From assembly GCF_000275845.1 (NCBI RefSeq), contig NW_006766887.1, positions 926,270 to 990,269 on the forward strand: 64,000 nucleotides of DNA, read 5' to 3'. Source of the stretch: Dichomitus squalens LYAD-421 SS1. Its lineage: Eukaryota > Basidiomycota > Agaricomycetes > Polyporales > Polyporaceae. This document shows positions 10,057-22,537 of the stretch, piece after piece (the stretch's first letter is position 1; each line of letters opens with the position of its first letter). A model generated the notes under the pieces. The model did not search any database. It was not told the origin of the DNA and saw only the letters and a list, made by a program, of their open reading frames with translations. The translations under genes and the position numbers were made by a program.

Positions 10057-13000
10057 CTACAAGTTGATCTGGGAGGCATCTAACCCGAGGGCGTGCAGGA
10101 AGATGTTCACATTAGCGAGACGCAAGCGCCGGCTCTCCTCGCCATCTGTGTAGCCCTTCGTCGCACTCGCCACATTCTCGAGCACAATCTCGCGCAGGCC
10201 CGTGACGAGCGCCTGTTGCTGTTCCTCATTGGCGTGCAACGCGAGTGTGGACAGGAACTGCCAGACGGGCTGGTCAATGACGTCCGCGTTCGGGATGCTG
10301 GTGAAGCTGACGCCGGCAAGGAGGCTGAGGCGGACGGAGGGGAAGAGAAGGTGTAGCTGTGGTCGGAGAAGGTCGAACAGGAGGTTGTACATCATTTGCC
10401 TGGCGATATGCCATAACATCAACATCCAGCTGAGCATGAATGAGTCAGTTGTGGACATACCAGCTTTGCATCTCTTCTGCAGTTGGCGGTTCTTCGACAT
10501 CGGAACCGCTTTGCGCAGCATGCCGAAGGATCTCCACCCGACTTAGGAAGAGAGTAAGCAACGCGATCCCGGGCTGCGCAAACAACTGTGGTCAGCGGGG
10601 TTTGTAAAGAGATAAAAAGCACATACTCTTGTCCTGGCAATCGCGACGGCGTTGCTTTCCAGCAAGATACCAAACAACCCAGTGACTAGCCTCATTTGGG
10701 CCCGCCCAATGACGGGCAGGATACTTTGAACGACACTGCTCAAGAACGCCTGTGTCTGGGTCTCTAGATCTTTAATCTCTTGTGTCTCCTCCAAGGTGTC
10801 CAAGCGCGGTGCCGACTGGACGACGTCGAGCTGAGAGAAGCACGCGACGATCAGTGTGAGCAGGATTTGCATGCGCGTGTTGTCAAAGAGGCGCGCAACA
10901 CGCGGGAGGATCTTCTTGCCCTTAATGGGAGTGATGAGGGACACGAAGGGATGTGGATTACTAGAAGCGCAAGGGTGAATAAGTGATCATACAATCACGG
11001 AAGATGGGGATAGTACCTCGTCTCCAGCGGAACAGAGACCTTGAGTTTCTCAAACAGCTGGTCGATGAGAGATTCGCACTGGATGGTCCTGTGAGACTGG
11101 TAAGTCCTTTTCAACTACGAACTGGGCAACAGAGGCATACCACTCCTCAAAGGCCTCTACCTCCTCCGGCGGGGGCTGATCACGTCGGCGCTGTTCAATG
11201 TCAAGAACAAGGTCGTAAAGCTGTTCGAGAATGACCAGAGATTCCCTATGGGTCAACGGGTCCTTGCGAACGAGACCGTCAGTCGCAGTCGCAAGAGCCT
11301 CACGGCCCATCTTCGCAGCCTCGCGAGCAGCACCTTCGCCATCCACCGACACATCCTGTTTCGAGATGTGCGCCGCAGTCGCGTGCGAAGTCGTCGGGGA
11401 TGTAGAGGCGTTTGAAGCGTCGACTTGGAGCAACTGCCGCGGAGCAGCCTTGTAACTGCGGCCGGATGTCCTGCCAAGCGCGCCCTGGAGGCTGTTGAGC
11501 GCTACGCCGCGAGATTAGTCCACTCGTAACACGAAATAAACCATTGCACGCACAAGCCTTCTCCTTCTCCCGCAATCGCGCGTTGCTGACGATACGCTCG
11601 ACCTGCGCCTCCATTCGCTGCAAGGCGCTTTGACGACGGCCCGCAGGGATTTTCTGCCCAAGGCCAAGACCGACACCGCCGCCTGAGCCAAACCGCAGCA
11701 CGCGGTCCTCAGATGTCGCAATACCCATGCGCGAGCGAAGAATGGCGCCATATACTTGAGCGTAAAAGTCGTCCGCGTAAGGATCCTGCGTGACGAGCTG
11801 CGACACTTGGATACGGGTGATGAAATCCTTGTCCGACTGCGTCATGAGGTCGTTGTAACGGGACTGACACAGATTTGAGCACCACGTGAATCGAGACGAC
11901 GAGGCTCTATGTCCGGTACTCACCATGTGAGCGATCTTGTCTAATTTGCGCTTACGCTTTTCCTCCATGCGCTCCGCCTCCATGATCTTGCGCATAGCCT
12001 CCACCCGAAGCATCTCCTGCAACTCCCGGGCCTCCCTCGCATCGCGCTCAGAGATGCCGGGACCTTGCATAGTGCTGAGGAACTCGGCCTGCGCCATCTC
12101 GGCGAGGAGACGCTGTTGCATCTGGATGTTCTGCGGCAGGTACTGCATGTTCTGAGCAAATGGAACTTCGATCGGAATAGGAGGATTCATTATTGCAGGC
12201 GACTGTCGACCAACACCACCGCGGCGTCCACGGTCGGACACCGATGGGCTGATACCGCGCTGTTGGAGGAGTTGGTTGTGGAGAAGCTCATTCGCGCTCG
12301 CCATCTGTTGCTGTTGCATCCGGAGCTGCCGCTGTTGCCTCTCGAGTTCCTCGAGCTTCAGCTGCTCTTGGAGTTCGAGAAGCTGTTGACGTTCATGCCG
12401 CTCGCGCTGTTCCTGGAGCTCGAGGAGCTGACGCTGCTGCTGCTGTTGTTGCAACTGGAGGAGATGGATCTGGTGTTGTTGCTGTTGCTGATGGAAGCGT
12501 GGAGACTGAGAGTGTGGGTGCATGCGAGGCGGGGGCGTTGCAGCGGCATGCTGGATTCCGACAGCCGCGGCCCCTGCAGGGCCGACGGTGGGTGGACGTT
12601 GCACCTGTGTTCGGGAAGGAGACTGCAACAAGCCATGGGTACCGTGAACCTGAATGGTGTGCTGTTGCTGCAACATCTGCTGCTGGAGTTGGAGCTGAGC
12701 TTGCTGCTGGCTCTGCGGGGCTTGCTGCTCTGCTAGCTGGGTTTGTTGTTGGCGATGTTGAGCCTGCGCAGCGGCACGCATCTCCCTCTCGATCTCTTCG
12801 AGCGTATGAACTCCCTGGTGCAGATCTGGACCAAGATTAAGACTGGGAGGTCTGTTCACGGGACTCGCCTGAGCAACCGTTGAGGCAAACTTCGATGGTT
12901 GCGTGGCGAGATTGTCGTGCACCCTATTGGAGCCATTGCTACGAGGGAGAACAGAAAATGGTGATTTGTTGCCCCAGATTGCATCCAGCTGGGAAGAGTG

Positions 13001-13457
13001 CGCTGCATGCAGAATGTGAGGATCGGGAGAACAACACGGCTGAAGGTACCGTACAAGATTCGACGTGGGACGGAGTTTGCGCCTTCTGTGGGGTCTGGGA
13101 GAGTTGTCGTTGTGGTGGCTCAGCATGTAAATGGGCGGCGTGCGATGGAGTGGGCTGTTCATGCTCTGGGAGAGCGGTCCCGGAGAAATCGAAGTCCTTG
13201 CCTGTCCAAATGGCATCCAGGTATGAAGATTAGACTACACGACAGCTGCACACACCTATGTCTCCCGTAGCACCAAACGTCTCATCGTTGAGCTCGTCAC
13301 CACCCTCTTGTAGTGCTTCTCCGAGACCGTCATAGCTCTCCTCCCCCCATGTGTAAACCGCTACGTCTTCTTGGTTTGCGCCTGACAATCCGCGTTCGAG
13401 GAATTTGCGTTTTTCATTCTCGAGGTCGTTGCTTTGCTCGAAGCCGAAGAAGGACAT
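10057..13457 (-). CDS. PAT1: Pat1 mRNA-decapping activator / topoisomerase II-associated protein
   Basis: Pat1 links deadenylated mRNA, the Lsm1-7 ring and the Dcp2 decapping complex in P-bodies. Diagnostic features are the N-terminal MSFFGFEQSNDLENEK, an FDF-type segment (KDFDFSG) in the next exon, and LDAIWGNKSPFSVL. The hallmark QLVTQDPYADDFYAQVYGAI lies near 11750-11830, followed by the helical C-terminal Pat1 domain (TPIKGKKILPRVARLF to LHALGLDASQINL). A central low-complexity part (about 12280-12760) is very Gln-rich and partly coiled coil. I infer many short introns. The best-supported follow TFGATGDIG (about 13260-13205) and lie near 13050-13005, 10930-11050, 10550-10620 and 10400-10460. 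One alternative frame at the 5' end reads through the first two introns without a stop and should not be taken as protein. Confidence 0.9.
12280..12770 (-). repeat. Glutamine-rich low-complexity tract inside PAT1
   Basis: These are CAG/CAA-rich codons encoding clusters of Gln, mixed with Leu, Glu and Arg (QQQ runs of 3-6). They form a likely coiled-coil or prion-like segment. The opposite strand reads as poly-Leu and is not a gene. Confidence 0.8.
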
Positions 13458-14132
13458 CCGACCAGCATCGACGACAGTAAGATGGAGTGGTTTCCGCCGA
13501 CAGAGCCCTGGTCCGCGCCGTGATACCTGCGGTAGCCTGCATGTGATGTCCCGATCGATAACTCCCTTACTGCCATAAAATAACCCTGACTCCTGATTTT
13601 CTGATTATTTGACGCCAAATATGTTCCTGACGGTCTCGGACCGGCTTCACAAGGCCCAACAACCAGTGGTCAGCAGCGTCGGCTCGATCCGACTCTTTCC
13701 TACTAAGTAAACTTGTCGGAAACTCATACTGGCCAAATGGCTATCAGCATATCGGTTTCCGAAAGGGCAACGCTTGATCTGAGGTCTGATGACTTCTGAG
13801 ATTTACTGGTTCGTGCTCAGGCCTAAATACCCCACTTTAAAGTATTGAATGCCGCACCATGAGTTGCGAGGAAATTTTGAAGTACAGAGGATGTAGTACT
13901 TCACAACGAATTCCGCATTTAATTGGCGCTCCAGTCGTCCTGGGAGGAAGTCGGGACCGTGTTGCACGGTGGCTGTGCAATGCATGAGCCACCAAGCGCG
14001 CAACTTGACCCAGTCAACGCGACTTGGAATTGAACCACATTGTACCGGTACTTCGTGCCCTGTCAAACCGCACCGCAATATTTACAAAGACCAACATTCT
14101 CATTGCAAGTTTACATCCAAGCCCACAACACG
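13458..14132. promoter_or_regulatory. Divergent intergenic region, PAT1 / LIG4
   Basis: This 675-bp region lies between divergent start codons and presumably carries both promoters. I see no gene, and no repeat longer than a few bases. Confidence 0.4.
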
Positions 14133-17100
14133 ATGCAGCCAACGCCGGCTCCGTCATCCCCCGGTAGGAGCTCCCCGCCGCGCGAGTCGTCGCCACCGGT
14201 GGCCGCGGCGCCAGGCCATCCACTCATATATCCCGCACCGCCGCAAAACAACGGGAGCGCGCCGTTCCATGTGCTAGCGGCACTTTTTGACAGATTGCAG
14301 AATGAAAGAAAGCCTGACAAACGTCGCAAATTGCTCTCGTCGTGGTTCAACGTGAGTGTTTGACGTCTCGGAAGTGTAGAGGAAACTCATCGACATGCGT
14401 GGCAGCATTGGCGGAAAGAAATAGGTCCCGATCTATACCCTGTCTTGAGACTCATACTGCCGCAGGTTGGTTTCTGTGACGCTCTGGGGGCTCGGTGGTT
14501 GACATCAAATTCGTTTGCAGAAAGACCGCGAGCGAGCTGTATACGGTCTGAAGGAGAAGAACCTTGCAAGGGCCTATATCAAGCTCATCCCTTTGGGCAA
14601 ACGTGATCCGGATGCGGTGCGACTGCTCAACTGGAAGAAGCCCACTGAAAGAGGCGTGAGTCAGACGGTCGTGAAGCAGTCAGCACTCTAACAGCCGCTC
14701 CTTTTGACCAGAAATCGTCGGGCGACTTTCCTACAGTGCTCTATGAGGTCGTGAACAAGCGATCTTCCGTCGTAGAGGGATCTCTGACCGTCGACGATGT
14801 CAATGAATACCTGGATCAGATCGCGCAAAACATGGGCAAGTCGTACGTATGCTTGCTAGTCGACCCATGGCTTGTTCATCTCAATCTCTTTATTAGTGAT
14901 ATTCAGTCCAAGATCCTGCAGCGCATTTACAACAGATCGACTCCCGAGGAGCAACGGTGGATCGTGCGCATCATTTTGAAAGGTTTCTGGCATGCCTTTA
15001 AACTACAGTCGCGAAAACTCATCGCATCACAGATATGATCATCTCCGTGAAGGAGAACACTGTCTTCGGTGTCTTCCATCCCGACGCTCACGACCTGTTC
15101 AACACCTGCTCTGACCTGAAGAAGGTAGCTTGGGAGCTATCCGACCCTTTCCGACGACTGAAGGATGAGGTCACTACTGCCTGTCCGCTTTCCAATTCCT
15201 GAAACTCACCCAGACCTGGATTAGGACAAGACTGTCCAGCTATTCCGTGCTTTTGCCCCTATGCTCTGCAAGCGCCCCAACAAGAAGATCGAAGAGTCTG
15301 TCAAGGGGATGCAAGGTCGAACCTTTATCATAGAGGAGAAGCTCGACGGGGAGCGTATCCAGTTGCATAAACGGGGCAACGAGTACTTCTACTGCTCACG
15401 GTCAGTTTGTGGAGAAACCTAGGTCCCGCAACCGCTGACACCGCAACGTACAGAAAGGGCAAAGACTATACGTACTTGTATGGCAAACACGTCGGTACAG
15501 GCAGCTTGACCCCGTATATCGACGCAGCATTCGACGAACGGGTCGACGAGTGCGTTGTCCGCTAGTTATAAGTGATGTTTCTAATCAATCGGTCTGTAAG
15601 GATTATCCTGGACGGCGAGATGCTCGTCTGGGATCCCGTGTCAGGACGCAACTTGCCATTTGGAAGCCTCAAAACCGCGGCTCTGGATAGGTCAAAGAAG
15701 GAACATAACCCACGCCCCTGCTGTAGGTGATGAGCTCCCAGATACATGTAACCGGATTTCTTATGTCAGTTGTCCAGTCAAAGTCTTCGACCTACTCTAC
15801 CTCAACGGCATGTCGCTGCTCCACCGATCCACGAAGTTCCGCAAACGGAACCTCCGGTCTTGTCTTAAGGAGGTGCCCGGGCGCATCGAGTTTATAACGG
15901 AATACGAAGGGAAGACCGCGAAGGACATACGAATTCGCATGGATGACATCGTTGCCAACCGTGGCGAAGGGTTGGTACTCAAGCATCCGGATGCGGAGTA
16001 TGTGCTCAACGGAAGGAACAAGGATTGGATCAAAGTGAAGCCAGAATATATGGTACGTTGCGTCTCGCAGTATGCAGCTATCTTTGGCTGACAGTTGGAT
16101 GACAGGATAACATGGGAGAAACAGTCGATCTTCTTGTCGTCGGTGAGTGCTACGGTCCCTTGGCCTTTCATGCATGAACTCCCCATATGCCTTCAGCCGG
16201 GAACTATGGGACTGGCAGACGATCTGGAGGTGTCTCCACCCTCATCTGCGCAGTCTTGGATGATCGACGGTCGAACGACGACGACGAGCCGAAGTGAGCT
16301 CGTACCTCTCTGACTATGATGTTTATCGGTACTGATAGCTGTCCTTGACTAGGTATTGTTCCTTTGTGCGCATTGGCACGGGCCTTTCGTACGCCGACTA
16401 CATCTGGATCCGCCAAAAGCCTTGGAAGGTATGGGGCGTCAATGGGCCTTCATGGCTGCACGTGTCAAGAAAGGGACATGAGGATAAAGGCGACTGTTAT
16501 CTCGAACCAGAAGAGTGAGCCTATATCTACCGAGCGATTACTTTGCAAAAGGCTCATTTCCCCCGCCTTGCAGCTCGTTCATCCTCAAGATCAAGGGGGC
16601 GGAAATCATCAGCTCCGACTTATACTCATTGGGGTTCACCATGCGCTTCCCGCGTGCACTCCGGATCCGAGATGATTTGAGCATCGCGGACTGCATGACC
16701 GCCACTGGTACGCGTGACCATCATGGTGTGGTGGATTGATGTGGCTCAAATGAAACCTTATATGCATAGCTGTCCTCGAGAATATTAGGTCCGAGAAGAA
16801 GAGGAAGATGGAGGACGATGATGAGTACGACATCTCCTTAGTATCATACCAGCCGTATGTTCACTCTAATATCCTATTGCAGCAAGCCCAAGAAGAAGGC
16901 AAAGAAGACGGCCAAGAAGGTTGGTCTCGTTTGCTAGCCAATTTCCTCGCGCTAATGAAGGGGAACCAGCCTACGATCATGCCGGAATACCAAGGGACAA
17001 ACCTCAAGGATGTACCAGTAGAATCCGAGTTGTTCGACGGTTACAAGTTCAGTGAGTACCTAAGGACCACATCTCTACTTCTTTGTGATGATATCCCGTT

Positions 17101-18570
17101 CCCAGTGGTGTCCTCCGACCCGAAGTCTAGAACCGGATCTGCGGACAAGAGTGCTCTTCAGCAGATGTACGCTCTCAACTTTGTGCATCGATTGCGGCAT
17201 TGACATTGTGAATAGGATACATGCTCATGGCGGCAAGGTCGTTCACATCCCCCGCGATGACCCGAATCTGTTCGTGGTATATGGCGGCCAAACAACGCGT
17301 ACGTATATCTACGATCGACACTCAGCGCTACATATGCGGATGCCGAGATGGTGCTGGCAGCATATGACCTCAAGCTGATCATCAACAAGGACGTATGCGA
17401 CATCATCCGGCCTCAGTGGATCCTGGACTGTGTGGCAAAGGAGACGATCGTGCCTTTGACGAAGAAGTCCGTTTCTCTACTCAACTGTGCGGGGACTCTG
17501 CTAACCTTTGTACAGGTATTTCTTCCACGCGACGACAGCTCGCAAGGAGACCGAAGACTACAGCGCGGATAACAGCGATACCGAGGAAGAATCTCCCCCG
17601 CCCTCTTCTCCATCAGCATCCATAAGCAAGACTCCTGAAGAACTTGCTCATGAGAAGCAGGTAGAGAGCCAGATCGATCCATCAATGGCAGAGTGGTTCG
17701 ATATCGGAGCCAAGTCTAAGGCCACGCAATCACGGGAGGAGGACAGCGGCAGCGAGACGGAGCCCGAGCCAGACGAGGAAGAGCCGGATTCGGAGAACGA
17801 GGATGTGCGACCTGAACCGGAGGTCGGCTTCGATGAGGAAGATGGCGACTGGGAGCAAATCGAGAGGGAGGGAGACATGAAGCCTACTCAGAGCGAGAAG
17901 GCCAGCGGGAAGGTATGTTGAGGAGAACTGCTTGACCGCAGGTAGCATCAGAAGTGACACCTGTTCACAGGGCAAGGAGGAAGAGTATGTCCGCATGGGA
18001 GAAGATGAAGATGCTATTCATTATGACCAGGACAAGATCTTCAAGCATCTGTAGGTTGACTGTCTTTGCCTTTGCCTACCACCGCTGACTCTCGACCAAG
18101 GTGCTTCTATGTTGACTCTCCTAGCAAGGCCCGAGAGCTCGGCTTGTCTGTCAAAGCGAAGAACGAGGCAGACGTGGAGAAGCGGTGAGCCTCCCCTTGC
18201 GTTTCTCAGAGCGACCTATTCTCATCTGTATACCTACAGCCTGAAAGAGATCGTGAAACTTATCGAGAGCAACGGCGGTCGCGTTACAGACGTTGACGAC
18301 CCCAAATTAACTCATGTGGTGCTTGACAAGCGTGACATCAGTCGTAGGCAAGAGCTCATCAAGCGCACCTCCAAGTGAGCTCCCATCATATCATACATTG
18401 TAAGGTGATGTAGCTGACCCCTATGTAAAGGCCGAAGCGTAGGCATCTCGTTATCGCTGAATTCATTGAGGCGTGCCTCGAGGAAGAAACACTATTAGAT
18501 GAAGATGGTGAGTGTCTGCTGTACTCGAACAAAAGGTTGTCTAACGGTTACCGCAGAGTTCATGCCTTGA
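14133..18570 (+). CDS. LIG4: DNA ligase IV (non-homologous end joining)
   Basis: This ATP-dependent ligase acts with Lif1/XRCC4 in the last step of NHEJ. Domain order is visible through many small exons. First is the N-terminal alpha-helical domain (FHVLAALFDRLQ, HWRKEIGPDLYPVLRLILPQ). Next is the adenylation domain with catalytic Lys in EEKLDGERIQ (Lys codon at 15339-15341), LDGEMLVWDP, KVFDLLYLNG and EGLVLKHPDAEY. After WIKVKPEY comes the OB-fold part (DLLVVGNYGTGRRSG, FVRIGTGLSYADY). Two C-terminal BRCT repeats (FDGYKF...GGKVVHIPRDDPNLF...IIRPQWILDC, and FKHLCFYVDSPSKA...LVIAEFIEACLEEE) sit either side of an acidic linker. Exon 1 is 14133-14351 (phase 0) and exon 2 starts at 14406. I count roughly 17 or more exons, so internal limits are approximate. 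It ends at TGA 18568-18570. Confidence 0.93.
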
Positions 18571-19494
18571 GCTTGGTATTCGCCGTTTGTGTGACAGGAG
18601 GGCTGCCGGATTTACTGTATGAGTGTTTGAATATCACGAGACCGGATAGCTACGCCACATGTACCTCATATCTTTCATACGCATCTTCGGAACGGACTGG
18701 TACACTCGAATAGTAATACGCAAACGTTCTGACTCCAAGGACACAGACCATTCATGTATCCAAGCAGCTTATACCTATTCGCCGAGCAGTACGAGTGTGA
18801 TCAACGTGGCCTCTAGCCATTATGAGGCAATTACATGCGTATCCGTTTGGAAGCTCAGGAGATGAGTGGTAATGATGTGCCAAGGCATAGCGTGAGGTGA
18901 GGGACTACGGGGGGAAGAGGGGAGCGGATGCAGTGGTGCAATAGTACACGGTGTGGTTCGTATATTGGATGTCGACAGTTCGACGACAAAGCATGCGCGA
19001 TTACTACAAAGCGAAGCGAACAACACAAGTATCGACAAGCAATCACAGTCAAAATCCGCGGTATCGCAAGGACGGAGGAGGAATGAGGATTGGGGATGTG
19101 TGCATGGGACTGGGGACCGGAGACAAGGCGACGCAATGAAGGCATCAGGCCAGGGCTGAACAAAACCATTGCAGGAGAGATGAGAGGGATAGAAGGAGAC
19201 ATAGAGGAAATATAAACAAAGGTGAATGAGAAAATAATCGTATGTACATACAGCTATCGAGATGAGTAATGTATTGGAGGGTACGTCAGACTTGGTACGA
19301 GTCCCGTCTATGCAACGACGAACGATACAATGTGAACGTTCACAGACAACCGATCGGAACGGGCGTAACCAATAAGGATAGGTGGAATGAAGCGCAACCA
19401 CTTCGGGATGGAGATATCGTGGTGAGCCTGAGTAGAATAGCAGTGCGGAGGTTCCAGTGACGTATTGTTGACTGTTATGCAAGAGGGCTGGAGC
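18571..19494. other. Convergent intergenic region
   Basis: This is about 920 bp between the stops of LIG4 and the forkhead gene. The minus strand is pyrimidine-rich and open for about 220 codons, but its composition is Ser/His/Cys/Leu-rich with no domain. It probably forms the forkhead 3' untranslated region. Confidence 0.4.
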
Positions 19495-22230
19495 TCAGCA
19501 ATCACGGTGACTCGGGGTTGGCGAGTTCGCAAGTGTCGTGTAAGCCGCAAAAAGGTCATTCGCGCTCGAGAAATATTGCGCCAAATCGTCGTCAAACTGG
19601 TGGAGGGGATCCCGCATCGAGCTTCGAGACGGCGTCCCGAACGGCGAAGCGATCCGGACGGACAAGCCCGCACTGGTACTGCTGAGGAAAGGCGACCTCT
19701 TCGGGGTCCGCGGTGCGGGAGCCGCGGGAGACCGTATTGCGGCGGCAGCGGCTGCGAGATCTCCGGTCCCGGCAACGAAATCGTCCACACTGCCCATACC
19801 CAAAAGAGGGGCCCGGGCGCTGAACACGGGGCTCTGAAGAGAATGGAAGGGAAGAGACGTCCCAAACAGGTGGTCGATGTCGGCCGTAAGCGACTTGAAC
19901 GGCGAAAAGTCGATTAGTTCCGCCTCCAAGTCCTCCACGCGAAGAGGGGTGGACGGTGGGGGCGGGGTGACTATACGATCCGGAGTGGATGGACGTTCCA
20001 CCCCTTCCGCCTCATTGTCCTGTTCAGCGGCGATGGCCGATGCGACAAGCGATTCATTCAGCTGATGCAACACAGACTGTGCGGTGACAGGTTTGGGGGC
20101 GAATGGCGAGGAGCCCACTTTCGGAGGGCTCCTGGGTTTCGTGGAGCTTGACACTCGTCGGGAAGCTGCAGCCATTCCTCGACGCTCGGGCGTGGGCGAG
20201 GTTGGCGGATGCATCGCAGCCATCTTCTAGTACTGATCGTTAGCATCGCTTAGTGGATGAGCAACTGGACGGAAAGACGTACCCGTGGTTGCTTCTTGCC
20301 TGACGAGCGTGGCGACTTTGCTTTCGCTTTGCCTTTGACCTTCTGAGAGAGATACGTGATCGCGGGCGGAGGCGAATCGGACCGCAACCAGGCAGCCATA
20401 GGATCTCCTTCGATATCATCCGTAATCCCTACCACAGGAGGCGGCACATAAGCGATCGCAGGTGACGGATCTCGAGAGCTGTCCCCGGGCAAGCTGAGGT
20501 GCGAAGAAGACGTTGGACTTGATGAGGTGCTTAGACTCGAAACCAAGTCAGGTAAGGACGACGACGAAGGCGGACGTTCGATAGGTGAAGATGAAGATGT
20601 GAGGTCGTCATCGCCCTCGGTCTCCGTGCTTGCGCCGTCGGTCGACGCATCAGAGGGCACCATGAGGGGCACATCCAGCACGGGAATAGATGCAGCTCGC
20701 GCCACGACACGGTGAAAGTTCGACGAAGCTGGTAACGGGGGGAAGAGTACATCCGCAGGGACCTGCTGCTGCTGGAGCCATGCAGCCTCATAGTATGACT
20801 GGTGGTTTGGATTCGGCATGACGTGGGGGAAGAACGGAGGCTTGACCGGGGATGGCACTGCTGGAGATCGCTGTTCGTTGCCTTTGCGTCGCTTCGATCG
20901 TGGACCTTCCACTCCGTCCTCTGTCGCCCGCTTCCGCCGGGGTGGTACACCGTTCTGCATGTCTGCGCATAGCGCCTTCTTGAAACCTCCACCCTCGAAG
21001 CAGGGCAGATCACAGTCGTAAACGGCCCACAAGCTCTTGCCTTCAGCACGTCCCCGCTCCTTCCTGAAGACGGCCATCGTAGACAAAGCATGTCGTACGG
21101 AGTTCATCCACGTAGGCTCTCCGCGCCTGTAGTACGGAAAGACGGTCGTGATGTACTCGTAGATGTCCTGAAGGGCCAGAGCGTGCCCTGGTGAGGACAG
21201 AATGGCCCTTCCAATGATGGCCGCATATGACAGCTCCGGCTTGGCAGTGGAATACGGGCCCGGGGGAAGGATGAACGGTAGGTGTTCCTCTTCGGGAGGG
21301 TCGGGCCTCATAGGCCCAGGCGACGACACGAGGTTGACGACTGGCGGTGGACTTGACTTCGGCGTGGTGGGAAGGGATGAGCCAACGTCGTGTCGGGATG
21401 GGGTCTTTGGTATATTGTAACGGGGTGGGGGGACTTTGAACCGGCCTCGTTCACGATTCCGAGAAGGGGTCTCGGGAACATCACTGCTGTCCTGAGAAGA
21501 CTACTGAGCTTAGCTTGCAGTACTATACATCGACGCGACCATAAGGAGACATACGCTAGCGTGTTTCGACGCGGAAGCTTCTCCGACGACGCGTTCGCTA
21601 TAATATCTATAGTGGTGAGGTGTGACCGGCGGCCACTGGACGAAATCCAACCATCAGTCACGGCGACGCGGAAACACGGGCCCTACTGACATTAGAAGAA
21701 GATGGCCGGTCAACAGCATGGGAAGGAGTGGAGAAAACACGCTCGCCATCGCGTGAACGCGATGTGGAGTCTGATGGGTGAAGTAGACGTGCTTCAGGCC
21801 GATGTCCGCGCATACTGTGTAAAACCACGAACGAACCTCTTCTACGAGAAACCTTCTTACGATACTGCTCTTCCAAAATCATCTCCATCTGGTCTCGTGG
21901 ACGCGAGGGGCCTCCTTCTGGGCGGTCGTGCCTCGCTGGGGTACGTGGTGGGGCGGGCGAGGGATTGCGCGACGACGAGCTCGAGACAGAGGTAGAGCGA
22001 GAGCGACCTCCATCGAAGCTGTCAAGTTGATGTCGCCCGTTGGAAGGTTGTTGCGCCGCCGCGGAGGGTCTCGGGACGAAAGGCTGGTTGCAGAGGAGGC
22101 CTGAAGATAATTCTGCTTGTTTGGCGGCGAATTGCTCTCTGGTCATGCCTAGTCGACTAAGAGTCTCTGAGACAGAGACTTCATGCGACGATGGAAAGGG
22201 TGCGAGTGGCCGCTGAGAGCGGGACGCCAT
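19495..22230 (-). CDS. Forkhead (winged-helix) transcription factor
   Basis: The central forkhead domain is clear: KPELSYAAIIGRAILSS, then LALQDIYEYITTVFPYYRR, recognition helix WMNSVRHALSTMAVF, and the wing KSLWAVYDCDLPCFEGGGFKK. Helix 3 keeps the N-S-x-R-H core of DNA-contacting residues, although the rest is divergent. The N-terminal exon (MASRSQRPLAPFPSSHEV...) is Ser/Pro/Arg-rich. After the domain come a basic RRKRATEDG...KRRK cluster (likely nuclear signal) and a long Ser/Pro-rich tail. The final exon (from KMAAMHPPTSPTP) runs to the stop at 19495. Small exons near 21600 and 21495 (acceptor CTCAG before DSSDVPETPS) join the N-terminal exon to the domain exon. The 3'-most intron is at about 20228-20285. 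The start at 22230 is inferred from the only good upstream ATG. The downstream target genes are unknown. Confidence 0.8.
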
Positions 22231-22537
22231 GATAGACTGAGGGAAGAGGGGGAGAGAGAGTGCAAGGGCGCAAGTCGCGACCGCCCCGGTAGACGCCCCG
22301 ACGTACGGTACTGGCTTATCCGGATAAGGCAGCTGTATGCCTCTCAAGCGGGACTTATGTCAGCAGCAGGCCTTGAGCTTATCGGCGCATATCAGCCAGG
22401 GTTAACGTTAAGCATCCAATAAATAATCGCGGGGAAAAGGTGGCAGCTGTGTAGGCTGAGCACACGAAGACGCGGTCCGACTCTGGCATCCATACACTGC
22501 AGCAGCTCCCTCTCGTCCCCGGCCGTCTCCTCGTAGG
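22231..22537. promoter_or_regulatory. Divergent promoter, forkhead / AP-1 gamma
   Basis: This 307-bp region lies between divergent ATGs. Nothing coding is seen; AT-rich stretches at about 22405-22430 could be core promoter elements. Confidence 0.35.

Noticed and set aside
12065..12736. Leucine-rich plus-strand frame of 223 codons
   Set aside because: It is the complement of the glutamine-rich PAT1 tract; poly-Leu is a shadow of CAG/CAA codons.
18820..19482. Minus-strand frame of 220 codons downstream of the forkhead gene
   Set aside because: Odd composition, no domain; best explained as 3' untranslated sequence.
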